A DNA stretch of 12,565 nt from Chloroflexota bacterium (lineage in GTDB: Bacteria > Chloroflexota > Chloroflexia > Thermomicrobiales > UBA6265): the NCBI GenBank assembly GCA_023415845.1, contig JAEZJB010000112.1, forward strand, positions 1 to 12,565, in the 5' to 3' direction. Both the position numbers and the translations under genes were made by a program. The notes under the pieces were generated by a model. The model had not been told where the DNA came from. It worked only from the letters and a program-made list of their open reading frames with translations, and ran no database searches. This document shows, piece by piece, positions 1 through 7,073 of the stretch (the first letter of the stretch is position 1; every line of letters starts with the position of its first letter).

Positions 1-10
1 TGTACGTACA
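1..10. promoter_or_regulatory. Palindromic operator-like site TGTACGTACA, copy 1
   Basis: A perfect 10-bp palindrome at the window edge, identical to the core at 54-63. Its right half runs into AATGC, so positions 4-14 (ACGTACAATGC) match 2849-2859 in the iclR promoter exactly. It may belong to the promoter at 28-54 as an upstream operator, or to a promoter whose -35 lies left of the window. Confidence 0.45.
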
Positions 11-63
11 ATGCATTCATCGCAGTGTTTACATCACGCTGGCTGTGCTATAGTGTACGTACA
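4..63 (+). promoter_or_regulatory. Promoter with twin palindromic operators upstream of the SNase-like gene
   Basis: A candidate promoter has -35 TTTACA (28-33) and an extended -10, TGCTATAGT (46-54), with a 15-bp spacer, shorter than ideal. The palindrome TGTACGTACA occurs at 1-10 and again at 54-63. The second copy sits inside GTGTACGTACAC (53-64), overlapping the end of the -10 and the expected start of transcription. The centres are 53 bp apart, close to five helical turns. This layout is typical of a repressor acting at the start site with an auxiliary upstream site. A second -10-like box, TACAAT (7-12), has its -35 outside the window. The regulator is unknown; GntR or TetR types often use short palindromes like this, but that is inference. 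Confidence 0.55.
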
Positions 64-64
64 C
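53..64. promoter_or_regulatory. Palindromic operator-like site GTGTACGTACAC, copy 2
   Basis: A perfect 12-bp palindrome that overlaps the last bases of the candidate -10 (49-54) and the predicted transcription start. A protein bound here would block initiation. The inner 10 bp are identical to copy 1. Confidence 0.5.
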
Positions 65-105
65 AGCGATCAGTCGCTGATGGTGACGAGGGGCAACGTC
101 ACCAC

Positions 106-167
106 CCTCCGTGTCACGCGCCACGGAGGCCCGTGCAGCCGGTGGCTCCGGCGCCGGGTGAACCCGG
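106..167 (+). other. Three consecutive hairpins in the 5' leader
   Basis: Between the predicted start of transcription (about 61) and the start codon at 225 lie three short inverted repeats. CCTCCGTG/CACGGAGG pairs 106-113 with 122-129 (8-nt loop). GCCGG/CCGGC pairs 138-142 with 148-152 (5-nt loop). CCGGG/CCCGG pairs 154-158 with 163-167 (TGAA loop). No U-tract follows, so this is not an obvious attenuator. It could affect mRNA stability or translation, or simply reflect GC-rich sequence. Confidence 0.35.
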
Positions 168-224
168 ACCCGCGGATTGCAGTTTCCCGATGCGGCAGGC
201 CCGGCCACAACGGAGGTCAACACG

Positions 225-2702
225 ATGGCATTCGATTCCCGTTCCGGTGGGCGCACTTCCCATTCTGCACCTCCCGCCATGCTCCCCAACGCGCCGCGGC
301 CCTCTGCGGCCGAATGGAGCGCCCTGCGGGAAGAAGGCATCCAGTGGGAAGGTCAGGTTCTGCTGGCTGGCATGGGCATGGACCTGCCGGTGCTGCTGGT
401 GCTGACCTCCACCCGCCTCGTCATGGTTGCCAACGGAGCCATCGCTCTGGAAGCGCCGCGCACCTGGTTGCGCCCCGAGCCCAAACTGCTGACCGGCGGG
501 ACGGTGGGTCTCTCCATCACGCCGCACGACCGCGCCAGCCGCCCCGGCGAAACCGACAAGATGGCAGTCAAGGTCCGCTCAGGCCGCGCCGATGCCGCCC
601 GCCTTGTGTCCGCCATCACCGGCCGCATCGTGTCGCCGCGTGAGGAGCGGAGCATTGCGCTCGAGCAGGAACCCGGCGCCTGGAAGCCGGCCGTTGGTGC
701 CGCGCCCCCGGTCGCCCTTCCTCCCCTGCCCGATTTCGACGATGACCCCGTCCTCGCCCGCGCTAACCGCGCCTGGCCGCCGGTCGAACTCGAAGGCGTC
801 CCCCAGCCCCGCAAGACTCGGCCTGCGCGACCGGCTGATGCCCAGGCGACCCTCTCGAACTGGATCGCCAACCACAACGAGGCCGGCGACGAAACCGCCA
901 GTCCCGCGACCCATCGTCGCCGGGCTGCGTCGGCACCGGTCACCGGCCCGGCCGAAACCCGTCGCCAGTTCCATCGTGGACTCGTCTGGGGCCTTCGCTC
1001 GCTGATTCTTGCCCTCCTGGTCGGCACCGGGGTCTACTTCGGCCACGACCGGCTGCCTGGCGATTTCACCTTCCGCCTGCCCGCCGCCCTCGAAGACCGC
1101 TTCGGCCTCGATGACGAGTCCGATCAGCCAGACGTGAGCCAGATGCCCAGCGGCCAGACCGGTTCGGAGGGTCCTGCTGTCCAGCCGACCGCCACCACCC
1201 CGACCGAGGACGGCACCAGCGGCGCGCCGAATGGCGAACCGATTTCAACCGAAGACCTCCCTGAGGGCGTCGGCGGCAACCAGGGTGAGATCACCACGGT
1301 CGATCCCGGCATCGGCACCTACGCCGACGATGACGAAGCCACGGATCCGACCGCGGAATCGACCCAGGCTCCCGAAACGTCAATCGACGATCCTGCAGAT
1401 GAGGGCACGACGGGCGACACCTCCGGCACCGATTCGAACGAGGTAACCGTGGGCAACGGCGACCCGAATACTCCCGCCGCGACCGAGGCGCCAGTGGCGA
1501 CCGAAGCTCCGGCCACGGAGGCTCCAGTCGAAACCGAAGTGGTCGCGACCGAGGCTCCTGGCACGGAAGCTCCAGTCACCGAAGAACCAGTCGAAACCGA
1601 GATTCCGGCCACGGAAGCACCGGTCGAGACTGAAGCTCCGGCCACCGAGGCACCGGTCACCGAAGAACCCGCTGCAACGGAGGCCCCTGTCGAGCAGGAG
1701 TCCACACCGACGGTCCCGGCCGAAGTCCCGACCGAGCAGCAGTCCACTCCGCAGCCGACCCTCGAGCCGCAGCCGTCCACTGTCAATCCGGATATCCCGC
1801 CTGCGCAGGAACTCACCAGCGGACCGTTCCGCTACGCCATCACCGGCGCCTCGCAGGGTGAGACTATCCCGGCTCTCCCCGACCTCGCGTCAGTCGATAC
1901 CGGCGAGTGGGTCATCCTCTCGCTGACCGGCCAGAACACCGCCGGCACCGAGCAGGTCTTCGATATGAGCCAGTTCCGCCTCTATGCCGACGGCCAGGAA
2001 GTCCTGCTCGACGTCGGGAACGGCTGGGTGAGCGGGCTGCTCGGCCAGACACCGGCCTATGGCAACACCGATGCCATCCTCTGGGCCGGCGGCGAGAGCC
2101 ACGACTTCACCCTCACCTTCCTCGTTCCGAAGGGCGCGCAGTCCCTGACGCTGGTTGCCGGTGATCAGACCATCGATCTCTCGACCTCGCTGGCGACCAC
2201 CGAGCTGGGTGCGGCAACCACTACCCAGCCCGCGCCCGAAGCGATCGAAGCCACCGTGGTTGGGGTTGTCGACGCCGAAACCATCGTGGTCGAGATCGAC
2301 GGCGTGCGACAGACCGTTCGCTATCTTGGCGTCGATGTCCCGTCCGGCGACGACTGCTTCGCCGAAGAAGCGATTGCCGCCAACGAGTCGCTGGTCATGG
2401 GCCAGAAGGTCCGGATCGAGCGCCAGGCCACCGACACCGACGCGCGCGGCAACTGGGTCCGCGATGTCTGGGTGCCATCCGCCGACGGTGGCTGGACGCT
2501 CGTCTCCGAAGCCCTGGTCCGCGAGGGAGCGGCCGAGGCCAACATCAGCAAGCCGAACACCCGTTTCGAGGCCTGGCTCCAGAGTTCGCAGTTCATGGCC
2601 CGGGACGAAGGCGTTGGCCTCTGGGGCGCCTGCGAGAGCGACGGTGCCGCCCTCGCCAACCCGCCGCTGAGCATCCGGCCGAACCTGTCGGTTCAGAGCT
2701 AG
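225..2702 (+). CDS. Membrane-anchored protein with Thr/Glu/Pro stalk, DUF4352-like domain and degenerate SNase-like domain
   Basis: The ATG at 225 is chosen because GGAGGT (212-217) lies 7 nt upstream; this gives 825 aa. An in-frame TTG at 177 has no such support. Residues about 35-135 look like a small beta domain, possibly PH-like (inference). Basic residues precede one membrane helix at about 256-274, so the N-terminus should be cytoplasmic and the rest outside. Residues about 296-526 are an acidic, low-complexity Thr/Glu/Pro stalk. Residues about 533-655 resemble DUF4352-type beta sandwiches. Residues about 676-805 match the staphylococcal nuclease fold, with E685, R699 and D704 at the positions of D21, R35 and D40. 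E43 and R87 are replaced by S707 and N743, so nuclease activity is doubtful. The only two cysteines (711, 803) could form a disulfide. The role is unknown. The gene is transcribed alone and has no clear link to the sugar cluster. Confidence 0.85.
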   Translation: MAFDSRSGGRTSHSAPPAMLPNAPRPSAAEWSALREEGIQWEGQVLLAGMGMDLPVLLVLTSTRLVMVANGAIALEAPRTWLRPEPKLLTGGTVGLSITPHDRASRPGETDKMAVKVRSGRADAARLVSAITGRIVSPREERSIALEQEPGAWKPAVGAAPPVALPPLPDFDDDPVLARANRAWPPVELEGVPQPRKTRPARPADAQATLSNWIANHNEAGDETASPATHRRRAASAPVTGPAETRRQFHRGLVWGLRSLILALLVGTGVYFGHDRLPGDFTFRLPAALEDRFGLDDESDQPDVSQMPSGQTGSEGPAVQPTATTPTEDGTSGAPNGEPISTEDLPEGVGGNQGEITTVDPGIGTYADDDEATDPTAESTQAPETSIDDPADEGTTGDTSGTDSNEVTVGNGDPNTPAATEAPVATEAPATEAPVETEVVATEAPGTEAPVTEEPVETEIPATEAPVETEAPATEAPVTEEPAATEAPVEQESTPTVPAEVPTEQQSTPQPTLEPQPSTVNPDIPPAQELTSGPFRYAITGASQGETIPALPDLASVDTGEWVILSLTGQNTAGTEQVFDMSQFRLYADGQEVLLDVGNGWVSGLLGQTPAYGNTDAILWAGGESHDFTLTFLVPKGAQSLTLVAGDQTIDLSTSLATTELGAATTTQPAPEAIEATVVGVVDAETIVVEIDGVRQTVRYLGVDVPSGDDCFAEEAIAANESLVMGQKVRIERQATDTDARGNWVRDVWVPSADGGWTLVSEALVREGAAEANISKPNTRFEAWLQSSQFMARDEGVGLWGACESDGAALANPPLSIRPNLSVQS
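1476..1695 (+). repeat. TExP coding repeat (extracellular stalk)
   Basis: A run of degenerate units of the form ATEAPV, TEAPVE and TEEPVE. About twelve TE[A/E/I]P motifs fall within about 73 residues of the membrane-anchored protein. The underlying DNA repeats are imperfect (ACCGAGGCNCC-like). Such Thr/Pro/Glu-rich segments act as extended, possibly O-glycosylated spacers that hold a domain away from the membrane. Slippage could vary the stalk length between strains. Confidence 0.75.
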
Positions 2703-2732
2703 CCAGCCGCCACAATTGAACGCCAGAGCAAA

Positions 2733-2760
2733 GGCCCGGCAGCTTGCTGCCGGGCCGTTG
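2733..2760 (+). terminator. Intrinsic terminator-like hairpin after the SNase-like gene
   Basis: A perfect GC-rich stem pairs 2733-2742 with 2747-2756 around the very stable loop CTTG. It lies 31 nt after the stop codon. The following tract (GTTGCTCGTTCCC) is only moderately T-rich, as is common in high-GC genomes. It separates this gene from the iclR promoter. Confidence 0.75.
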
Positions 2761-2828
2761 CTCGTTCCCGCCAGATTCCCTCCCTGACTTCCCGACTGAC
2801 CAGGGTCCATCAGCCGCCAAATCTCTCC

Positions 2829-2857
2829 TTGAATCTCGCCCACACCCCACGTACAAT
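2829..2857 (+). promoter_or_regulatory. iclR operon promoter
   Basis: TTGAAT (2829-2834) and TACAAT (2852-2857) are separated by exactly 17 bp, each one or two changes from the sigma-70 consensus. Initiation is predicted near 2864, giving a leader of about 48 nt to the ATG at 2912. It should drive the regulator and the two permeases, which overlap. Confidence 0.65.
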
Positions 2858-2866
2858 GCGCGAAGT

Positions 2867-2878
2867 TCACGTACGTGA
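2867..2878. promoter_or_regulatory. Palindromic operator TCACGTACGTGA downstream of the iclR start site
   Basis: A perfect 12-bp palindrome placed just after the predicted transcription start, where a bound protein would block the polymerase. IclR-family regulators commonly repress their own genes from such positions. A copy with one mismatch (7188-7199) and two weaker copies lie before the glycosidase genes, supporting a shared regulator. An extra ACGTAC (2849-2854) overlapping the -10 lies 21 bp upstream, centre to centre, about two helical turns. Confidence 0.55.
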
Positions 2879-2911
2879 CCATATTTCGCGCATATGACCC
2901 GTAGGGATCCC

Positions 2912-3739
2912 ATGTCCCAGTCCGCCACGGTCAAATCCGCAGATAGAGCCCTTCGTTTGCTGGAGCTTTTCGCCAGCAATATGGATGGCCTCACCCTGAC
3001 CGATGTCTGCGATGAAACCGGGTGGCCCAAGAGTTCAACACTCGGCCTGCTTCGCACCCTCCAGGCGCGAGAGTTCCTGGAACTCAGCGATCATGGCGCT
3101 CGCTATCATCTCGGTCCCCGGGTCGCCAACCTCGGGGCGATCTACCTGGACCATCTCGACCTGCCGAAGGTCGGCGCTGAGGTCGTCCGCGATATGTCGC
3201 GTGCCTGCGACGAAACCGTCCATCTGGCGGTACTCCGGGACCAGTACGTGCTCTACGTAGCCAAGGAAGAAGGTGGTGGCCGCATGCGCATGGTCTCCAT
3301 GATTGGACGCACCGTTCCGGCTCACGGCACCGGCGTCGGCAAGATGCTGCTGGCCCGGCTCGACCCGGCCGATTTCGACCGGCTCTATCCGCCCGCCACG
3401 CCCCTCGAACGGCTCACCGAACGAACCATCACCGATCCGGAGGCCTTCCGTGCCGAACTTGCCGCCATTCGCCAGCGCGGCTATGCCACCGACCACGGCG
3501 AGTCGACCCTCGGCATCGAATGTCTCGCCGCCCCGGTCCTCGACGTGCATGGCGAGACCATCGCCGCCATCAGCATTTCGGTGCCCGAGCCCCGCTTTGG
3601 CCCGGAGCGGCGTCCCGACCTCCTGGCAACTTTGCTCGATGGTGTCCGCACCCTCTCGCTCCGGCTGGGCTGCCCGCCCGCCACGATCGACCAGGTGCTC
3701 GCCCCGGCACGCGCGGAGATGACCCATGGCCACGATTGA
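2912..3739 (+). CDS. IclR-family transcriptional regulator
   Basis: This protein (275 aa from the ATG at 2912) has the usual IclR layout: an N-terminal winged helix-turn-helix (about 7-65, including VKSADRALRLLELFA and KSSTLGLLRTLQ) and a C-terminal effector-binding domain (about 75-265, with HLAVL, AHGTGVGKMLLA and ECLAAPVLD segments). Start 2912 is preferred over the ATG at 2894: AGGGA lies 4 nt upstream, and MSQSATVKSADRALRLLE is a typical family N-terminus. The gene heads the transporter operon, and its last 14 nt overlap the first permease. The effector is probably a sugar taken up by the neighbouring system (inference). IclR proteins may repress or activate. The palindrome at 2867-2878 suggests autorepression. 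Confidence 0.92.
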   Translation: MSQSATVKSADRALRLLELFASNMDGLTLTDVCDETGWPKSSTLGLLRTLQAREFLELSDHGARYHLGPRVANLGAIYLDHLDLPKVGAEVVRDMSRACDETVHLAVLRDQYVLYVAKEEGGGRMRMVSMIGRTVPAHGTGVGKMLLARLDPADFDRLYPPATPLERLTERTITDPEAFRAELAAIRQRGYATDHGESTLGIECLAAPVLDVHGETIAAISISVPEPRFGPERRPDLLATLLDGVRTLSLRLGCPPATIDQVLAPARAEMTHGHD

Positions 3740-4679
3740 ACGCGATGCGCGGTTTGGCACCCTCCACACCACCACTCGCCGCCGGATGAGCAGCCGCACC
3801 CGCGAGGCCATCGAGTGCTACATCTTCATCCTTCCTGCCCTGCTCGGTCTGCTCTTCTTCTACATCGGCCCCATGATCGCGTCGCTCTACTACAGCTTCA
3901 CCGATTACAATCTGCTCTCACCCGCCGAGTGGGTCGGCCTCGAGAACTATCGCGACCTGCTGGGTGACGAGCTGTTCTGGAAGTCGCTCCGGGTCACCGC
4001 GATCTACTCCGGTGTCAGCGTGCCGCTGGTGCTGTTGCTGGCGCTCGGCATGGCCCTCCTCCTCAACCAGCGCCTGCGCGGCATGGTCTTCTTCCGCACC
4101 GTCTATTACCTGCCCACCGTGATGTCCGGCGTCGCCATCGCCACCCTCTGGAAGTGGATCTTCAACGCCGACTACGGCGTGCTCAACCTGCTCCTGGAGA
4201 AAATCGGTATCCGTGGCCCGATGTGGCTCACCGACGAGCGCTGGGCGATCTGGGCGCTCATCATGACCAGCCTCTGGACCGCTGGCGGCTCCATGCTGAT
4301 CTTCCTCGCTGGTCTGCAAAGCATCCCCAACGATCTCTATGAGGCGGCCAGCATCGACGGCGCGGGCCGCTGGAGCAAGTTCCGCAACATCACCCTCCCG
4401 CTGATCTCCCACGTCACCTTCTTCAACCTCGTCCTCGGCATCATCGGTGCCCTGCAGGTCTTTACCGAAGCCTATGTCCTCACCCGCGGCGGTCCCAACA
4501 ACTCCACCCTCCTCCTCTCGGTCTATCTCTATCGCAACGCCTTCGAGTACCTGAAAATGGGCTACGCCTCGGCCATCGCCTGGGCCATGTTCGCCATCGT
4601 GATGGTGCTCACCCTGCTCGTATTCCGCTCTGCCCCCATGTGGGTGCACTACCAGGAAGCCAGGGAGGGTTCCGCATGA
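3726..4679 (+). CDS. ABC sugar transporter permease, MalF/UgpA type
   Basis: This 317-aa inner-membrane protein has six hydrophobic segments (about 31-57, 89-112, 119-147, 173-197, 235-258 and 278-302), usual for the MalF/UgpA group of carbohydrate importers. The cytoplasmic EAA loop, which docks onto the ATPase, begins at residue 206 (EAASIDGAGRWSKF, then TLPL). GGAG (3715-3718), 7 nt before the ATG at 3726, supports this start even though it lies inside the iclR reading frame; the overlap implies translational coupling. An internal ATG at 3786 would also give a full transmembrane protein but lacks comparable support. It forms the membrane channel together with the next gene product. Confidence 0.94.
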   Translation: MATIERDARFGTLHTTTRRRMSSRTREAIECYIFILPALLGLLFFYIGPMIASLYYSFTDYNLLSPAEWVGLENYRDLLGDELFWKSLRVTAIYSGVSVPLVLLLALGMALLLNQRLRGMVFFRTVYYLPTVMSGVAIATLWKWIFNADYGVLNLLLEKIGIRGPMWLTDERWAIWALIMTSLWTAGGSMLIFLAGLQSIPNDLYEAASIDGAGRWSKFRNITLPLISHVTFFNLVLGIIGALQVFTEAYVLTRGGPNNSTLLLSVYLYRNAFEYLKMGYASAIAWAMFAIVMVLTLLVFRSAPMWVHYQEAREGSA

Positions 4680-5584
4680 GTGCCCAATTGCCGATGGAAG
4701 TCGAAATCGCCGCCCAGGTCGAAATTCCCGCCGGGTCCCGGCGCCGCCGGTTCGGGCCGCGCTCCGCTGCCGACTGGTTCTCCTACGCCGTGCTTGTCTT
4801 TGGCGGCATCGTGATCATGATCCCCTTCTTCTGGATGATCACCACCGCCCTCAAGGCCCAGGGCAATCTCTACCTCTATCCACCCCAGTGGATTCCCAAC
4901 CCGGTCATGTGGAGCAACTTCCGCGAGGTCTGGGAAGAGGTCCCTTTCGCCACCTTCACGAAGAACACCGCCATCATCGTCGCGCTGGTGATGATCGGCA
5001 CCCTTCTCTCCTGCTCGTTCAGCGCCTACGGTTTCGCGCGCCTGCGTGCTCCCGGCCGCGATGTCATCTTCATCGCCATTCTCGCCACCATGATGCTGCC
5101 GGGTGCCGTCACCCTCGTTCCCCTCTACATCCTGTTCAACGAGCTCGGCTGGATCAACTCCATCCTCCCGTTGGTGGTGCCGTCGTTCTTCGGGGCGCCG
5201 TTCTACATCTTCCTGCTTCGCCAGTTCTATCTCTCGATTCCGAAAGACATCGAGGAGTCCGGCCGCATGGACGGTGCCAGTGCCTTCCGCATCTGGTGGG
5301 ACCTCATGCTCCCCCTCACCAAGCCGGCCCTCGCCACCGTTGCCGTCTTTACCTTCTTCGCCACCTACAACGACTTCTGGGGACCGCTGATCTACCTCAA
5401 CGACGAATCCAAGCAGACGATCGCGGTCGGTCTCTCCTATTTCACTGGCTCGAAGAACGTTGGTCCGCAGATGCATCTACTGATGGCCATGACCCTCATG
5501 GCCACCATCCCGACCCTCGTGATGTTCATCTTCGCCCAACGCTACTTCGTGCAGAGCATCGTCACCTCGGGCATCAAGGGGTGA
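4676..5584 (+). CDS. ABC sugar transporter permease, MalG/UgpE type
   Basis: This 302-aa partner permease starts at the ATG in the ATGA overlap with the preceding stop codon, behind a purine-rich GGGAGGG (4665-4671 region). An upstream in-frame start at 4640 would lie inside the first permease and is not needed. The protein has a short cytoplasmic N-terminus with an Arg-rich patch, six hydrophobic stretches, and an EAA-type loop at about 193-215 (EESGRMDGASAFRIWW followed by LPLTKPAL). This is the standard MalG/UgpE signature in carbohydrate importers of the CUT1 group. Tight coupling ensures equal amounts of both permeases. No ATPase gene follows, unlike many sugar operons. Confidence 0.94.
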   Translation: MSAQLPMEVEIAAQVEIPAGSRRRRFGPRSAADWFSYAVLVFGGIVIMIPFFWMITTALKAQGNLYLYPPQWIPNPVMWSNFREVWEEVPFATFTKNTAIIVALVMIGTLLSCSFSAYGFARLRAPGRDVIFIAILATMMLPGAVTLVPLYILFNELGWINSILPLVVPSFFGAPFYIFLLRQFYLSIPKDIEESGRMDGASAFRIWWDLMLPLTKPALATVAVFTFFATYNDFWGPLIYLNDESKQTIAVGLSYFTGSKNVGPQMHLLMAMTLMATIPTLVMFIFAQRYFVQSIVTSGIKG

Positions 5585-5625
5585 TCCCGTCCAGATGTAC
5601 TCGCAGCATGTCTATCGATCGCCGC

Positions 5626-5644
5626 ATTCCAGTGGAGGTGGAAT
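5626..5644. other. Inverted repeat in the permease to binding-protein gap
   Basis: ATTCCA (5626-5631) and TGGAAT (5639-5644) form a perfect dyad with a 7-nt centre, in the 134-nt gap between the second permease and the binding-protein gene. It could be a small RNA hairpin or a protein-binding site; some IclR-type operators have TTCCA/TGGAA arms. I see no clear promoter in this gap, so the binding-protein gene may be read through from upstream. Confidence 0.3.
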
Positions 5645-5718
5645 AGCCGACGACTGATGGCCGGGCAAGAGGCAGGGTCCACAACTCTTTTTCGCATTCA
5701 CCTTTCGGAGTCATCACC

Positions 5719-7056
5719 ATGGTTCATTTCGAACTCCCATTGACCCGTCGCAAACTCGTTCAGGCCACCGGGGCCGCCGCTGGCGCCGCCGTCCTGGCAA
5801 CCGGGGCCGCCCAGGCCGCTCCCGGCCACCGCGGATCGTCCCGCCTCGCCACCGCCCAGGACGCCACCACCGTGCGCGCCCTCATGTGGAGCAATGGCCC
5901 CATCATCGATGGCCACTTCGAGGACCGCATGAACGCCTTCAACGAGGCGCACGCCGGGGAAATCGAAGTCGATCTCCAGTTCCTGCCGTGGGACCAGTAC
6001 TGGCAGAAGCTCCAGCTCGCCTATGCCTCCGGTGATCCCTACGACATCTACTTCTGGGACGTTCAGGCCTACGGCCACTTCAAGAACGGGCTGATCAAGA
6101 ATCTCCAGCCGCTCATCGACGAAACGGGCGCCCTCGATCCGGAACGCTATCCAACCGACAAGTTCGATGTCTGGCGGCTCGATGGCGAGAACATGTATGC
6201 AATGCCGGAAAACTTCCAGACCTTCGCCCTCTACTACAACAAGGCCCTGTTCGACGCCGAAGGCCTCGAATATCCCAACGACACCTGGACCTACGACGAC
6301 TTCGTTGCCGCCGCCGAGGCCCTGACCAAGCGCGATGGTGACCGCGTCACCCAGTGGGGGTGCAACACCGGCAACCTCTCGGTCTGGTGGGGCCTCCAGA
6401 CCCTCTCGTGGGCCGCTGGCGACGCTTTCTTCGACCAGCAGCTCGAACCGACGAAGTTCCAGTTCGCCAACGATGCCAACGTCGAAGCGCTCGACTTCGT
6501 CCGCGCCCTCGTCAACGACCACAAGGTCGCCCCCAGCCCCAGCGTTGCCTCCAACTCCCCCGACACCACCGGCTTCCAGTCGGGCATGGTCGGCATGGTG
6601 CTCGAAGGCTCGTGGAGCATCTCCGGTTTCGCCGAACTGCCCTTCGAATGGGGCCTTACCACCTCGCCACTCTGGAAGGACAACCGTGTCGTCCCCTACT
6701 GGCTCGGTGGCTGGGTGATCGCCGAGGAGTCCGATGCCGCCGAAGCCGCGTTCGAGTGGGCCCGCTGGTCGGCCGACGAATACCAGATGACGATGGCTGG
6801 CGAGCATGACTGGATTCCAATCCTGAACGAGGCCCGCGATTCCGATGTCGCCACCGAAGGGATGCCCGACGGCTACCGGGAAGTGATCGATGCGCTCTCC
6901 GAAGCCCGCATCGGCGACGTCTACTCCGAAAACACCCAGCAGATCTGGGTCGAGGTCTTCGAGCCCGGCCTCACCAGCCTGCTCCAGGACAATCGTGACG
7001 CCGCCGAAGTCGCCGCCGAGATGGACGAAAAGGCCAACGAGCTGCTGGCCGGCTAG
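5719..7056 (+). CDS. Tat-exported ABC sugar-binding protein (SBP family 1)
   Basis: This 445-aa extracellular solute-binding protein belongs to the UgpB/MalE-like family. GGAG (5707-5710) lies 8 nt before the ATG. The N-terminus carries a twin-arginine signal: TRRKLVQ at residues 9-15, a small-residue hydrophobic stretch to about 31, then AQA before Ala34, a likely cleavage site. There is no lipobox cysteine, so the mature protein is not an evident lipoprotein. The mature part shows family features such as FLPWDQYWQKLQLAYASGD and MPENFQTFALYYNKALFD, and a mid-region GMVGMVLEGSWSI segment. It would capture the oligosaccharide and deliver it to the two permeases. Export folded through Tat may indicate cytoplasmic folding or a bound cofactor. 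Substrate specificity, probably an alpha-galactoside, is inferred from the downstream enzymes. Confidence 0.93.
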   Translation: MVHFELPLTRRKLVQATGAAAGAAVLATGAAQAAPGHRGSSRLATAQDATTVRALMWSNGPIIDGHFEDRMNAFNEAHAGEIEVDLQFLPWDQYWQKLQLAYASGDPYDIYFWDVQAYGHFKNGLIKNLQPLIDETGALDPERYPTDKFDVWRLDGENMYAMPENFQTFALYYNKALFDAEGLEYPNDTWTYDDFVAAAEALTKRDGDRVTQWGCNTGNLSVWWGLQTLSWAAGDAFFDQQLEPTKFQFANDANVEALDFVRALVNDHKVAPSPSVASNSPDTTGFQSGMVGMVLEGSWSISGFAELPFEWGLTTSPLWKDNRVVPYWLGGWVIAEESDAAEAAFEWARWSADEYQMTMAGEHDWIPILNEARDSDVATEGMPDGYREVIDALSEARIGDVYSENTQQIWVEVFEPGLTSLLQDNRDAAEVAAEMDEKANELLAG

Positions 7057-7073
7057 CCTGCCAGTCTCGTGAA

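Noticed and set aside
177..224. TTG start giving a 16-residue N-terminal extension of the first gene
   Set aside because: The ATG at 225 sits 7 nt after GGAGGT, while the TTG has no ribosome binding site and lies within the structured leader.
11..643. Open frame overlapping the leader and N-terminus of the SNase-like gene
   Set aside because: It has an Arg/His/Pro-rich frame-shift composition and starts upstream of the predicted promoter -10. The overlapping frame from 225 has a strong ribosome binding site and recognisable domains.
1476..1695. Possible CRISPR or intergenic repeat array
   Set aside because: The repeats are short, in frame, imperfect and encode a TExP stalk. There are no spacers of constant length.
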